A stretch of DNA of 64,000 bases from Frigidibacter sp. RF13 (GTDB lineage Bacteria > Pseudomonadota > Alphaproteobacteria > Rhodobacterales > Rhodobacteraceae): assembly GCF_026626305.1 (NCBI RefSeq), contig NZ_JAPNUE010000001.1, positions 1,054,001-1,118,000 on the forward strand, read 5' to 3'. The position numbers and the translations under genes were made by a program. The first letter of the stretch is position 1; every line of letters begins with the position of its first letter. A model generated the notes under the pieces. That model saw only the letters and a program-made list of their open reading frames with translations, ran no database searches and was not told where the DNA came from. Positions 1-8,072 of this stretch are shown here, piece after piece.

Positions 1-1
1 C

Positions 2-916
2 GCCAAGGATGTCGAGGATGCCCCCGCCGCCAAGAAGGCGATGGCCGAGGCTGGCCTTTCCCGTGACCAGGTCCAGCCTTCGGGCCGCGATGGCCGGGTG
101 ATGAAGGAAGACGTGGCCCGCGCGGTCGCGGGCCAGGCCGCGGCCCAGCCCGCCGTCGCCTCCGCGGTCCCCGCGCCCGCCGCCGCGCCCCGCGCCCCGG
201 TCCCTGCCGAAGATGCGGCGCGCGAGGAACGGGTGAAGATGACCCGCCTCCGCGCCACCATCGCCCGCCGCCTGAAGGACGCCCAGAACACCGCCGCCAT
301 GCTGACGACCTACAACGAGGTCGACATGTCGGGCGTGATGGACACCCGCAACACCTACAAGGACGCGTTCGAGAAGAAGCACGGCGTGAAGATGGGCTTC
401 ATGTCCTTCTTCGTGAAGGCCTGCTGCCACGCGCTGAAAGAGGTGCCCGAGGTCAATGCCGAAATCGACGGCGGCGACATCGTCTACAAGAACTACGTCC
501 ACATGGGCGTGGCCGTCGGCACCCCGTCCGGGCTCGTCGTCCCCGTCGTCCGCGATGCCGATCAGATGTCTTTCGCTGCAATCGAGAAAAAGATCGCCGA
601 ACTGGGCCTCCGCGCCCGCGACGGCAAACTCTCGATGGCCGAGATGCAGGGCGGCTCGTTCACCATCTCGAACGGCGGCGTCTACGGCAGCCTCATGTCG
701 TCGCCCATCCTCAACCCTCCGCAATCCGGCATCCTCGGCATGCACAAGATCCAGGACCGCCCCGTCGTGGTGAACGGCCAGATCGTCATCCGCCCGATGA
801 TGTATCTCGCCTTGAGCTACGACCACCGGATCGTCGATGGCAAAGGGGCGGTGACGTTCCTCGTCCGCGTCAAGGAGGCGCTGGAAGACCCGCGCCGGCT
901 GCTGATGGATTTGTGA
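2..916 (+). CDS. sucB: 2-oxoglutarate dehydrogenase E2 (dihydrolipoyl succinyltransferase), 5'-truncated by window
   Basis: This is the carboxy-terminal part of the E2 subunit of the 2-oxoglutarate dehydrogenase complex, the cytoplasmic TCA-cycle enzyme that passes the succinyl group to CoA. The frame is open from base 2, so the lipoyl domain lies before the window. Visible are a peripheral-subunit-binding domain (about the first 45 residues), an Ala/Pro-rich linker, and the acyltransferase core with the near-terminal motif YDHRIVDG, which holds the catalytic His and Asp. lpdA lies downstream after two small genes, which favours the 2-oxoglutarate complex over a pyruvate or branched-chain E2. 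The substrate assignment rests on this context and general similarity. Confidence 0.9.
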   Translation, partial: AKDVEDAPAAKKAMAEAGLSRDQVQPSGRDGRVMKEDVARAVAGQAAAQPAVASAVPAPAAAPRAPVPAEDAAREERVKMTRLRATIARRLKDAQNTAAMLTTYNEVDMSGVMDTRNTYKDAFEKKHGVKMGFMSFFVKACCHALKEVPEVNAEIDGGDIVYKNYVHMGVAVGTPSGLVVPVVRDADQMSFAAIEKKIAELGLRARDGKLSMAEMQGGSFTISNGGVYGSLMSSPILNPPQSGILGMHKIQDRPVVVNGQIVIRPMMYLALSYDHRIVDGKGAVTFLVRVKEALEDPRRLLMDL

Positions 917-1326
917 TACGGGGGATGGGAGGGAGTGCCCAGGCGCGGACCAAGCAGGTTGCAATCTCGATGAGCGGTAACAGACGTTCCTCGCACCAGG
1001 TGCTCGCTGAGTTCCATTGGCTGTACGACTGCCTTGAGGCGTTCGTTGCCGCGCAATTGCCACTCCTGCCAGAAGAGGTTCGCGCGCTGTACCGCAAGAA
1101 ATTCGTAACGCGGGAGAGAATGCTAGCCTTGGTTGCGGAGGGTAAAGCGACGCCTTCTATGCTTGTCACTGGGGCAAAAAGCGGCTTGTCCGATTGTCGT
1201 GAGCAAATACGACACATGCGGCAAGACAATCCGCGCGCCGCTGAGGCGCTTCAGGAGAGCTATGTTGCCGCGCGGGGACGTCCGTTCGAAAAGGATGTCG
1301 CTTTGGCGCGAGAGGCCGCAGCATGA
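913..1326 (+). CDS. Hypothetical protein between sucB and the DUF4440 remnant
   Basis: The frame gives 137 residues from a GTG overlapping the sucB stop. An ATG at 970 would give a 118-residue protein that starts more naturally ([11 protein letters not shown]), though the ribosome site there is weak. The protein is soluble, rich in Glu, Arg and Ala, apparently helical, with three Cys, and without a signal peptide or any motif I recognise. Base composition is lower in G+C than sucB or lpdA, with less third-position bias. Its stop overlaps the ATG of the broken DUF4440 gene at 1323, so it may have been inserted into the odh cluster. Function unknown. Confidence 0.5.
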   Translation: MIRGMGGSAQARTKQVAISMSGNRRSSHQVLAEFHWLYDCLEAFVAAQLPLLPEEVRALYRKKFVTRERMLALVAEGKATPSMLVTGAKSGLSDCREQIRHMRQDNPRAAEALQESYVAARGRPFEKDVALAREAAA

Positions 1327-1424
1327 GCATCCCTCACCTAACCTCTCTCGAACACACCCTCTGGCGCGCCGACACCCGCTTCGACCGCGCGCTGATGGAG
1401 GCCACCTTCGTCCGTGGAACACCC
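1323..1424 (+). pseudogene. Truncated DUF4440 / NTF2-like protein remnant
   Basis: The first 30 or so codons from the ATG at 1323 ([19 protein letters not shown], then FDRALMEATF) look like the start of the small DUF4440/NTF2-like proteins that often lie between the E2 and lpd genes in this bacterial family. The expected continuation, a run of about 90 residues with a conserved Asp/Phe and Trp-rich core, is missing. The frame instead runs into low-complexity Pro/Arg sequence and the palindromes at 1464-1534. I read this as a gene that lost its 3' part. The family assignment from so short a piece is tentative. Confidence 0.5.
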
Positions 1425-1463
1425 CCTCGGCGTCGCGAACCGATAGGGGCCTGTGAACCACCC

Positions 1464-1534
1464 GCCCCGGCCTCGAGCCGGGGCCTCGCCCGACAATGTC
1501 GCTACTGCCAGAGGTCCCGGGTCAAGCCCGGGAC
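1464..1534. repeat. Two short palindromes, REP-like intergenic element
   Basis: Two hairpins with 8-bp perfect arms and 5-base loops lie close together: GCCCCGGC/GCCGGGGC at 1464-1484 (loop CTCGA) and GTCCCGGG/CCCGGGAC at 1514-1534 (loop TCAAG). The second resembles palindromic intergenic repeats common in alphaproteobacteria. The pair sits where the DUF4440 gene is broken and just before the MAPEG gene. Confidence 0.65.
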
Positions 1535-1579
1535 GGGGCTGATCTCCCGTCATGGCAGCACACCTTGCGAGGCCCCGGC

Positions 1580-1978
1580 ATGACCCCAGAACTCACCGTC
1601 CTCGCCCTCGCCGCCCTCCTCCAGATGGCCCAGCTCGCCCTCTTCGCCGCCGTCGCCAACCGCGACCTTGGGGCTGGCTACACGACCTCGCCCCGCGACC
1701 GCCCGCCCTCGCGCCAGCTCTCGATCCTCGCGGGCCGCCTCCAGCGCGCCGTGACCAACCATTTCGAAGGGCTCATCCTCTTCACCATCGCCACCCTCGT
1801 CGTGACCCTCGGCCACCAGTCCACCCCCGTCACCCAATATGCCGCCTGGACCTACCTCGGTGCCCGCCTCCTCTATATCCCCGCCTATGCCCTTGGCCTG
1901 CGCCCCTGGCGCTCGGCCATCTGGGGCATCGGCTTCTTCGCAACCCTCACCATGATCGGGGCGGCCCTCTTCCCCTGA
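1580..1978 (+). CDS. MAPEG family membrane protein
   Basis: A 132-residue integral membrane protein of the MAPEG family (membrane-associated proteins in eicosanoid and glutathione metabolism). Four hydrophobic segments lie near residues 5-25, 65-80, 87-105 and 112-130. The family-type motif NHFEGLILFT sits at residues 60-69. The start was set at the ATG of 1580; a longer frame from 1496 would translate the palindromic element. Eukaryotic relatives are glutathione transferases or peroxidases, but the bacterial substrate is unknown. It lies in the same direction as sucB and lpdA, with no evident functional link to them. Confidence 0.85.
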   Translation: MTPELTVLALAALLQMAQLALFAAVANRDLGAGYTTSPRDRPPSRQLSILAGRLQRAVTNHFEGLILFTIATLVVTLGHQSTPVTQYAAWTYLGARLLYIPAYALGLRPWRSAIWGIGFFATLTMIGAALFP

Positions 1979-1991
1979 TCTTCCGTTTCAA

Positions 1992-2036
1992 AATATCCTC
2001 GGGGGGTTCCCGGGGGGCAGACAGCCCCCCGGGCCT
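1992..2036. repeat. C/G-block hairpin element, copy 1
   Basis: After AAATATCCTCGGGGGGTTC comes a hairpin at 2009-2033 with 9-bp arms (CCCGGGGGG and CCCCCCGGG) and a 7-base loop. A near copy, with the same leader and arms, lies at 9640-9677. Both copies follow the 3' end of a gene and precede a plus-strand gene (lpdA here, aroQ there). A terminator or mRNA-end role is possible but there is no T-run. Confidence 0.7.
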
Positions 2037-2059
2037 CCGCAAGACAAAGGACCCGACCC

Positions 2060-3448
2060 ATGGCAGAATATGACGTCATCATCATCGGCGCCGGCCCCGG
2101 CGGCTATGTCAGCGCCATCCGCTGCGCCCAGCTTGGCCTCAAGACCGCCGTGGTCGAGGGGCGCGAAACGCTCGGCGGCACCTGCCTGAACGTCGGCTGC
2201 ATCCCCTCGAAGGCGCTCCTCCACGCCACACACTCGCTCCACGAGGCCGAAGCGAACTTCGCCAAGATGGGCCTCGTCGGCGCGCCGCCCACCGTCGACT
2301 GGGGCCAGATGCAGGCCTACAAGGCCGATGTCGTCGGAACCAACACCAAGGGCATCGAGTTCCTCTTCAAGAAGAACAAGATCACCTGGCTGAAGGGCTG
2401 GGGCACGATCCCCGCGCCCGGCCAGGTCAAGGTCGGGGACGAGGTGCACGAGGCCAAGCATATCGTCATCGCCACCGGGTCTGAACCGGCCAGCCTCCCC
2501 GGCGTCGAGGTCGACGAGAAGGTCATCGTCACCTCCACCGGCGCGCTCGCGCTGGGGTCGATCCCGAAGAAACTCGCCGTCATCGGCGCAGGCGTCATCG
2601 GCCTTGAAATGGGCTCGGTCTATGCCCGCCTCGGTGCCGAAGTGACGGTCATCGAATATCTCGACGCGATCACCCCCGGCATGGACGCCGAAGTGGCAAA
2701 GACCTTCGAACGGATCCTGAAGAAACAGGGCCTGAAGTTCGTCCTTGGCGCCGCCGTCCAGGGCGCCGAGGTCAAGAAGGGCACGGCAACCGTCCGCTAC
2801 AAGCTCCGCAAGAACGACAAGGAAGAGGCGGTCGAGGCCGATTGCGTCCTCGTCGCCACCGGCCGCAAGCCCTATCTCAAGGGCCTCGGGCTGGAAGCCC
2901 TCGGTGTCGCCCTGACCCCGCGCGGCCAGATCGTCACCGACAGCCATTTCGCCACCAATGTCGCGGGCCTTTACGCGATCGGCGACGCGATCCAGGGCCC
3001 GATGCTCGCCCACAAGGCCGAGGATGAGGGGATGGCGGTTGCCGAAGTGCTCGCGGGCAAGGCCGGCCATGTGAACTACGCCGTCATCCCCGGCGTCATC
3101 TACACCGCGCCCGAGGTGGCCTCCGTCGGCCAGACCGAGGAACAGCTGAAAGAAGCCGGCCGCGCCTACAAGGTGGGCAAGTTCCCCTATATGGGCAACG
3201 CCCGCGCCAAGGCCGTCTTCCAGGGCGAAGGCTTCGTGAAACTTCTGGCCGACGCAGAAACCGACCGCGTCCTCGGCGCCCATATCATCGGGCCCGCGGC
3301 AGGGGAACTCATCCACGAGATCTGCGTCGCAATGGAATTCGGTGCCTCCGCGCAAGACGTGGCGCTCACTTGCCACGCCCATCCCACCTTCTCGGAAGCC
3401 GTCCGCGAGGCAGCACTCGCCTGCGGCGACGGCGCGATCCACGCTTGA
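2060..3448 (+). CDS. lpdA: Dihydrolipoyl dehydrogenase (E3)
   Basis: This flavoprotein re-oxidises dihydrolipoamide on the E2 subunit and reduces NAD+; it is the E3 component of the 2-oxoacid dehydrogenase complexes. The 462-residue length is normal. The FAD-binding motif GAGPGG is at residues 10-15, the redox-active disulfide GGTCLNVGC has Cys42 and Cys47, an NAD-binding motif GAGVIG lies near residue 178, and the C-terminal dimer domain ends with HPTFSE, where His441 and Glu446 form the catalytic base pair. It is downstream of sucB, as expected for the odh cluster. The ATG at 2060 is the obvious start. Confidence 0.97.
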   Translation: MAEYDVIIIGAGPGGYVSAIRCAQLGLKTAVVEGRETLGGTCLNVGCIPSKALLHATHSLHEAEANFAKMGLVGAPPTVDWGQMQAYKADVVGTNTKGIEFLFKKNKITWLKGWGTIPAPGQVKVGDEVHEAKHIVIATGSEPASLPGVEVDEKVIVTSTGALALGSIPKKLAVIGAGVIGLEMGSVYARLGAEVTVIEYLDAITPGMDAEVAKTFERILKKQGLKFVLGAAVQGAEVKKGTATVRYKLRKNDKEEAVEADCVLVATGRKPYLKGLGLEALGVALTPRGQIVTDSHFATNVAGLYAIGDAIQGPMLAHKAEDEGMAVAEVLAGKAGHVNYAVIPGVIYTAPEVASVGQTEEQLKEAGRAYKVGKFPYMGNARAKAVFQGEGFVKLLADAETDRVLGAHIIGPAAGELIHEICVAMEFGASAQDVALTCHAHPTFSEAVREAALACGDGAIHA

Positions 3449-3459
3449 TGTGAGACCAT

Positions 3460-3485
3460 CGGGCCGTGCCCCGCGGCGCGGCCCG
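3460..3485. terminator. Hairpin between convergent lpdA and pirin genes
   Basis: Arms CGGGCCGTGC and GCGCGGCCCG form a 10-bp stem with one G-U pair around a 6-base loop, in the 45-base gap between two converging genes. There is no T-run, so termination is inferred from position only. Confidence 0.45.
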
Positions 3486-3493
3486 GTGCCTTC

Positions 3494-4420
3494 TCAGTGG
3501 CCGGGACGGATAAACGTGCCGTTCCGCAAATCGGCCATCGCCTGCCGCAGTTCGGCCTCGGTGTTCATCACGATCGGCCCGTGCCAGGCGACCGGCTCTT
3601 CCAGCGGCGCGCCCGAGATCAACAGGAATCGCACCCCCTGATCGCCCGCCTGCACCGTCACCTCGTCGCCCGTGCCAAAGCGGATCAAGGTACGGTTGCC
3701 CGAGAGGTCCCGGATATTGACCTCTTCCCCCATCACTTCCTTTTCCAGAAGCACGCCTTGGGGGCGCGAGGCATCGGCAAACCGGCCTGCCCCCTGAAAG
3801 ACATAGGCGAAAGCGCGGCGATATGTGTCGACCTTGAAGGTCTTCCTGACCCCCGGCGGCACGAAGATATCGAGATATTGCGGATCGGCGGCAATGCCGT
3901 CGACCGGGCCGGTCCGGCCCCAGAACGACCCGACGATGACCCTCACCCTTGTGCCATCGTCATCGGTGATTTCGGGAATGTCGGCCGACTTCACATCCTG
4001 ATAGCGCGGCGCGGTCATCTTCATTTGCGCCGGCAGGTTCGCCCAGAGCTGGAAGCCATGCATCTGACCGGCGATATTGCCCTTGGGCATCTCCTGATGC
4101 AGGATCCCTGACCCCGCCGTCATCCATTGCACGTCGCCCGCACCCAGCGTGCCACGATTGCCAAGGCTGTCGCCATGCTCGACCGTTCCGGCCAGAACAT
4201 AGGTGATCGTCTCGATCCCCCGGTGCGGATGCCAGGGAAACCCGGCGAGATAGTCGCGCGGATTGTCATTACGGAAATCGTCGAACAGCAGGAACGGGTC
4301 CAATTCCGTCGGATCGCGAAAGCCAAAGGCGCGGTGCAGGTTCACGCCTGCCCCTTCGCGGGCGGGCTGGGCGCGGCGGGTTTCAAGAACGGGCCGGATC
4401 GACATGGGTGCCTCCGTCAT
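3494..4420 (-). CDS. Pirin family cupin protein
   Basis: A 308-residue pirin-like protein: an N-terminal metal-binding cupin followed by a pirin C-terminal domain. The metal-site pattern HPHRGIETITY is clear, followed by GTVEHGDS and, further on, GSGILHQEMP, which supply the usual His, His, His and Glu ligands. Some bacterial pirins have quercetin 2,3-dioxygenase activity and others regulate metabolic enzymes; nothing here decides between them. The start was set at the ATG of 4420, preceded by GGGAAA; a further 21 upstream codons in frame look non-coding. It is divergent from the cyclase gene, so the 210-base gap holds both promoters. Confidence 0.9.
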   Translation of the reverse strand: MTEAPMSIRPVLETRRAQPAREGAGVNLHRAFGFRDPTELDPFLLFDDFRNDNPRDYLAGFPWHPHRGIETITYVLAGTVEHGDSLGNRGTLGAGDVQWMTAGSGILHQEMPKGNIAGQMHGFQLWANLPAQMKMTAPRYQDVKSADIPEITDDDGTRVRVIVGSFWGRTGPVDGIAADPQYLDIFVPPGVRKTFKVDTYRRAFAYVFQGAGRFADASRPQGVLLEKEVMGEEVNIRDLSGNRTLIRFGTGDEVTVQAGDQGVRFLLISGAPLEEPVAWHGPIVMNTEAELRQAMADLRNGTFIRPGH

Positions 4421-4544
4421 TTGGGTTTCCCGGAATATGCGCCCTCGGCACCGCGAAACAAGTGCGCACCGCTGACCGCGCAATGTTCACTGGCGCACAT
4501 AAAGTGAGGTTCGCTCGTGCGGACGCACACCTTCCACGAAAACT

Positions 4545-4560
4545 ATGTGCAAATGCATAT
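4545..4560. promoter_or_regulatory. Candidate MarR operator upstream of the cyclase gene
   Basis: ATGTGCA-AA-TGCATAT is a 16-base inverted repeat with one mismatch (6 of 7 arm positions), in the most A+T-rich part of the pirin/cyclase divergent gap and 70 bases before the cyclase start. Size and symmetry fit a MarR-type site, and a marR gene lies in the same cluster at 5426. The pairing of the two is inference. Confidence 0.4.
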
Positions 4561-4630
4561 TCTTTTCCTATCCTGCGACCAACCCGACTCGGGCCTTCAG
4601 CCGCGCAGCCGGGAAACCAGGGAGGATGGA

Positions 4631-5419
4631 ATGACGTCAGCCGACATGCTGGGCCAGTTTGGCCAGATGCTGCTTTCGGGCCGGATCGAGGTCGTGGATT
4701 GTTCGGGCACGCTCGGCCCCGACACGCCGCTTCTGAAACTGCCGCCGGATTTCGCCAAGGACACGCCGAAGATCGAGATCCACAGGATCAGCGAATATGA
4801 TCAGGACGGGCCGTTCTGGGCCTGGAACTGGCTGAAGCTTGGCGAACATTCCGGCACGCATTTCGACGCGCCGCATCATTGGATCACCGGCAAGGATTAC
4901 CCTGACGGTTTCACCGACACGCTCTCGCTGCAGCGGATCGCGGCGCCGGTGAACGTCCTGGACTTCTCGAAGGAATGCGCGGCAGACCCCGATTTCCTGC
5001 TGACGATCGACCATGTGAAGGCATGGGAAGCCAGGCATGGCGCCATCGGCAAGGGCGAATGGGTGGTCTTGCGCTCCGACTGGGACAAGCGCGCCCATGA
5101 CGAGAACCTTTTCCTCAACGCCAATGAGGCCGGCCCGCATACGCCGGGGCCGACGGCAGAGGTCATCGATTACCTGATCGGCAAGGGCATCGTCGGCTGG
5201 GGCAGCCAGTGCATTGGCACCGATGCGGGTCAGGCGGGCGGCATGACCCCGCCCTTCCCGGCGCATAATCTCTTGCACAAGCACAACCGCTTCGGGCTTG
5301 CTTCGCTCGCCAATCTCGACCGGTTGCCCGCGAAGGGCGCGATCCTGATCGCCGCGCCCCTGAAGATCAAGAACGGTACCGGCTCACCCGTCCGTGCGCT
5401 GGCGCTTGTCGCGCGCTGA
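4631..5419 (+). CDS. Cyclase family protein (metal-dependent hydrolase; kynurenine formamidase / isatin hydrolase type)
   Basis: A 262-residue protein of the cyclase family (Pfam PF04199), which includes bacterial kynurenine formamidase and isatin hydrolase. The diagnostic metal-binding motif HSGTHFDAPHH occupies residues 73-83. The start is the ATG at 4631 behind a strong GGGAGGA site; a longer frame from 4517 lacks one. Next come marR (7-base gap) and the two indolepyruvate oxidoreductase genes, which points to breakdown of tryptophan- or indole-derived compounds. The exact substrate cannot be read from the sequence; formyl-kynurenine, isatin or another lactam/amide are all possible. Confidence 0.85.
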   Translation: MTSADMLGQFGQMLLSGRIEVVDCSGTLGPDTPLLKLPPDFAKDTPKIEIHRISEYDQDGPFWAWNWLKLGEHSGTHFDAPHHWITGKDYPDGFTDTLSLQRIAAPVNVLDFSKECAADPDFLLTIDHVKAWEARHGAIGKGEWVVLRSDWDKRAHDENLFLNANEAGPHTPGPTAEVIDYLIGKGIVGWGSQCIGTDAGQAGGMTPPFPAHNLLHKHNRFGLASLANLDRLPAKGAILIAAPLKIKNGTGSPVRALALVAR

Positions 5420-5425
5420 TCCGGG

Positions 5426-5917
5426 ATGGATCGGCCAGCCCCAGCCAAACCCGGCGGCGCCGAGGCGCCGCCGACCCTGGGCGACATAGGGCTTGCCACC
5501 TATGCGCCCTACCTCATGAACCGCATCATGGGGCGCTACAACGCCGACCTCCGGCAAGACATGGCAGCCCTCGGCCTGACCACGCCGAAGATGCGGGCGC
5601 TTGCGGTCCTTTCCGTCAATGAGGGTCTGCTGATCCGCGACCTCGCGGTCTATACCGTCACCGAACAATCGACGCTCAGCCGCGCGCTCGACCAGCTCGT
5701 GGTCGACGGCTTCATCCGGCGTGAGCCCGACCCCGACGACAGCCGCGCGACGCGGCTTTACCTCACGCCTGCGGGCCGCACGGCGTTTGAAACGCTTTGG
5801 CCCACGATGCTCGCCGCCCACGACCACATGTTCCGCAACATCGACGCGGGCGAACGCCGCGCCTTCGTCTCCACCCTGCAAAAGATGCTGAAAAACGTGC
5901 GACGGCACGAGATCTGA
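5426..5917 (+). CDS. MarR family transcriptional regulator
   Basis: A 163-residue winged-helix regulator. The core runs from about residue 48 to 115 with recognition-helix sequence TVTEQSTLSRALDQLVVDG and a wing containing PDPDDSRATRLYLT, the usual MarR pattern. The first 18 residues are Pro/Ala-rich and probably disordered. It is sandwiched between the cyclase gene and iorA with gaps of 6 and 7 bases, so it is co-transcribed with them. It probably represses the cluster and responds to an aromatic acid. The pseudo-palindrome at 4545-4560 is a plausible site. Confidence 0.9.
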   Translation: MDRPAPAKPGGAEAPPTLGDIGLATYAPYLMNRIMGRYNADLRQDMAALGLTTPKMRALAVLSVNEGLLIRDLAVYTVTEQSTLSRALDQLVVDGFIRREPDPDDSRATRLYLTPAGRTAFETLWPTMLAAHDHMFRNIDAGERRAFVSTLQKMLKNVRRHEI

Positions 5918-5924
5918 GGACGAG

Positions 5925-8072
5925 ATGGCCGAGAGATCCTTTGCCGAGGAAGTCAAGAAGCTGAAGCTCGGCGCGGGCGAAAGCTTTACCGGCGAGGGTA
6001 TCCTCGCCATCACCAAGGCGCTTCTGGAAAATGGTGTGGGCTATGTCGGCGGCTATCAGGGCGCGCCGATCAGCCATCTGATGGATGTGCTGGCCGATGC
6101 CGAGGACATCCTTACGGGCCTCGGCGTCCGGTTCGAGGCCAATGCCTCCGAGGCCGCCGCCACGGCGATGCTGGCGGCCTCGGTCCACTACCCGATCCGC
6201 GGCGCCGTCACCTACAAGGGGCCGGTGGGCGTGAATGTCGCCTCCGACGCGCTCGCCAACCTCGCCTCCTCGGGCGTCACCGGCGGGGCACTGATCATCG
6301 TGGGCGAGGATTACGGCGAAGGCTCCTCGATCATGCAGGAAAGAAGCCACGCCTTCGCGATGAAGTCGCAGGTCTGGCTTCTCGACCCGCGCCCCAACCT
6401 GCCTTCGATCGTCAAGGCCGTGGGTCAGGGCTTCGCGCTCTCCGAAGCGACCAACACGCCGGTGATGCTCATGGTCCGCATCCGCTCCTGCCACGTTACC
6501 GGCACGTTCACCGCCGCCGACAACCGCCCCCCGCCCTTGACGGTGAAAGACGCGCTCTCGAACCCCAGAAGCGATTATTCCCGGGTCGTCCTGCCGCCGA
6601 TGTCCTATGTGCAGGAGCAAGACAAGATCAGGAATCGCTGGCCGAAGGCTCAGGCCCATATCGCGGCCGAAGGGCTGAACGAACGGTTCGGCCCAGCCTA
6701 TGGCCGGATCGGCATCGTCCTTCAGGGCGGCATGTACAATGGCGTGACGCGCGCGCTCCAGCGCCTTGGCCTTGCCGATATCTACGGCGACACGCAGGTG
6801 CCGCTTTACGTGATGAACGTCACCTATCCGATTGTGAATACAGAATTTCTTGACTTCGCGCGCGGCAAGGATGCGCTTCTCGTGGTCGAAGAGGGCCAGC
6901 CCGATTTCATCGAACAGGCGCTCGGCGCGATCCTCTACAAGGAAGGCGCCGGGCCGGTCCTTCACGGCAAGGACATGCTGCCGATGGCAGGCGAATATAC
7001 CGGCCAGGTGATGCTCGATGGCGTCGAGGCCTTCATCCGCAAGGCCGCGCCCGAAATGCTGCCCGCCCAGGTCCGCGCCCCGAACAGCGCCGCCCCCGCG
7101 CTCCCTGACCTTGCGAAAACCGTACCGATCCGCCCACCCGGTTTCTGCACCGGCTGCCCGGAACGGCCGATCTTCGCGGCCCTGAAACTCGTCGAACAGC
7201 AAAGCGGCAAGCACCAGATCGCGGCCGATATCGGCTGCCACCTCTTCGCCTCGCTGCCGCCGTTCGAGATCGGGGGCGCCACCATGGGCTACGGCCTCGG
7301 CCCCGCCTCGAACGGCGCCTTCGACGGCGGCGGCGAACGGCGCCCGATCGCCATCATCGGCGACGGCGGCTTCTGGCACAACGGGCTCTCCACTTCGTTC
7401 GGCAATGCGGTCTACAACAAGTCCGACGGGGTGATCGTGGTCGTCGATAACCATTACAGCGCCGCGACCGGTGGGCAGGATGTGATGTCCTCCCGCGCCA
7501 CGAACCGCTCGAAGTCGACCGGCCATCCGATTGCCGAGGCGGTGAAGGGCATCGGCGTCAGCTGGGTGCGTGAGGTCGACCGCACCTACGATGTGCCGAA
7601 ACTGCGCGCTGTCCTCAACGAAGCTTTGACGACAGACCACGAAGGCCCGAAGGTCATCGTCGCCTCGTCGGAATGCATGCTGAACCGCCAGCGCCGCGAA
7701 CGCCCGCTGGCTGCCCGCGCCATCGCCGAGGGGCGGCGGGTGGAAAAACCGCGCTTCGGGGTAGATGAAGACATCTGCACCGGCGATCACGCCTGCATCC
7801 GTCTCTCTGGCTGCCCCTCGCTCTCGCTGAAGCGCACGGATGACCCCCTGCGCGACGATCCCGTCGCCCATATCGACCAAAGCTGCGTCGGCTGCGGCAA
7901 TTGTGGCGAGGTCGCCGATGCCGCGATCCTTTGCCCCTCTTTCTACCGTGCCGATGTGGTCCACAATCCCGGACGCTGGGAACGAACCATGTCGCGCGTC
8001 CGTGCCGCGATCATCGCAGGGCTTCAGGCCCGCCGCGAGAGGCGCCGCGCCGCGCAAGGGGGGCTCACCTGA
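5925..8072 (+). CDS. iorA: Indolepyruvate:ferredoxin oxidoreductase, alpha-type subunit
   Basis: A 715-residue TPP- and iron-sulfur-containing subunit that would oxidatively decarboxylate aryl-pyruvates to aryl-acetyl-CoA. In order: pyrimidine-binding domain, FCTGCPERP at 408-416, TPP-binding motif with GDGGFW at 479-484 and DNHYSAATGG at 509-518, and a C-terminal ferredoxin-like part with Cys618, 624 and 630 (unusual spacing) and the regular CVGCGNC at 654-660 with Cys670. The stop overlaps the start of the beta subunit by one base. The domain order matches the family; preference for indolepyruvate, phenylpyruvate or another 2-oxoacid is not determined. Confidence 0.88.
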   Translation: MAERSFAEEVKKLKLGAGESFTGEGILAITKALLENGVGYVGGYQGAPISHLMDVLADAEDILTGLGVRFEANASEAAATAMLAASVHYPIRGAVTYKGPVGVNVASDALANLASSGVTGGALIIVGEDYGEGSSIMQERSHAFAMKSQVWLLDPRPNLPSIVKAVGQGFALSEATNTPVMLMVRIRSCHVTGTFTAADNRPPPLTVKDALSNPRSDYSRVVLPPMSYVQEQDKIRNRWPKAQAHIAAEGLNERFGPAYGRIGIVLQGGMYNGVTRALQRLGLADIYGDTQVPLYVMNVTYPIVNTEFLDFARGKDALLVVEEGQPDFIEQALGAILYKEGAGPVLHGKDMLPMAGEYTGQVMLDGVEAFIRKAAPEMLPAQVRAPNSAAPALPDLAKTVPIRPPGFCTGCPERPIFAALKLVEQQSGKHQIAADIGCHLFASLPPFEIGGATMGYGLGPASNGAFDGGGERRPIAIIGDGGFWHNGLSTSFGNAVYNKSDGVIVVVDNHYSAATGGQDVMSSRATNRSKSTGHPIAEAVKGIGVSWVREVDRTYDVPKLRAVLNEALTTDHEGPKVIVASSECMLNRQRRERPLAARAIAEGRRVEKPRFGVDEDICTGDHACIRLSGCPSLSLKRTDDPLRDDPVAHIDQSCVGCGNCGEVADAAILCPSFYRADVVHNPGRWERTMSRVRAAIIAGLQARRERRRAAQGGLT

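Noticed and set aside
1988-3442. 484-codon minus-strand frame antisense to lpdA
   Set aside because: lpdA is unmistakable; the antisense frame is compositional.
5763-8057. 764-codon minus-strand frame antisense to iorA
   Set aside because: Shadow frame: iorA on the plus strand carries all catalytic motifs; the antisense protein has none.
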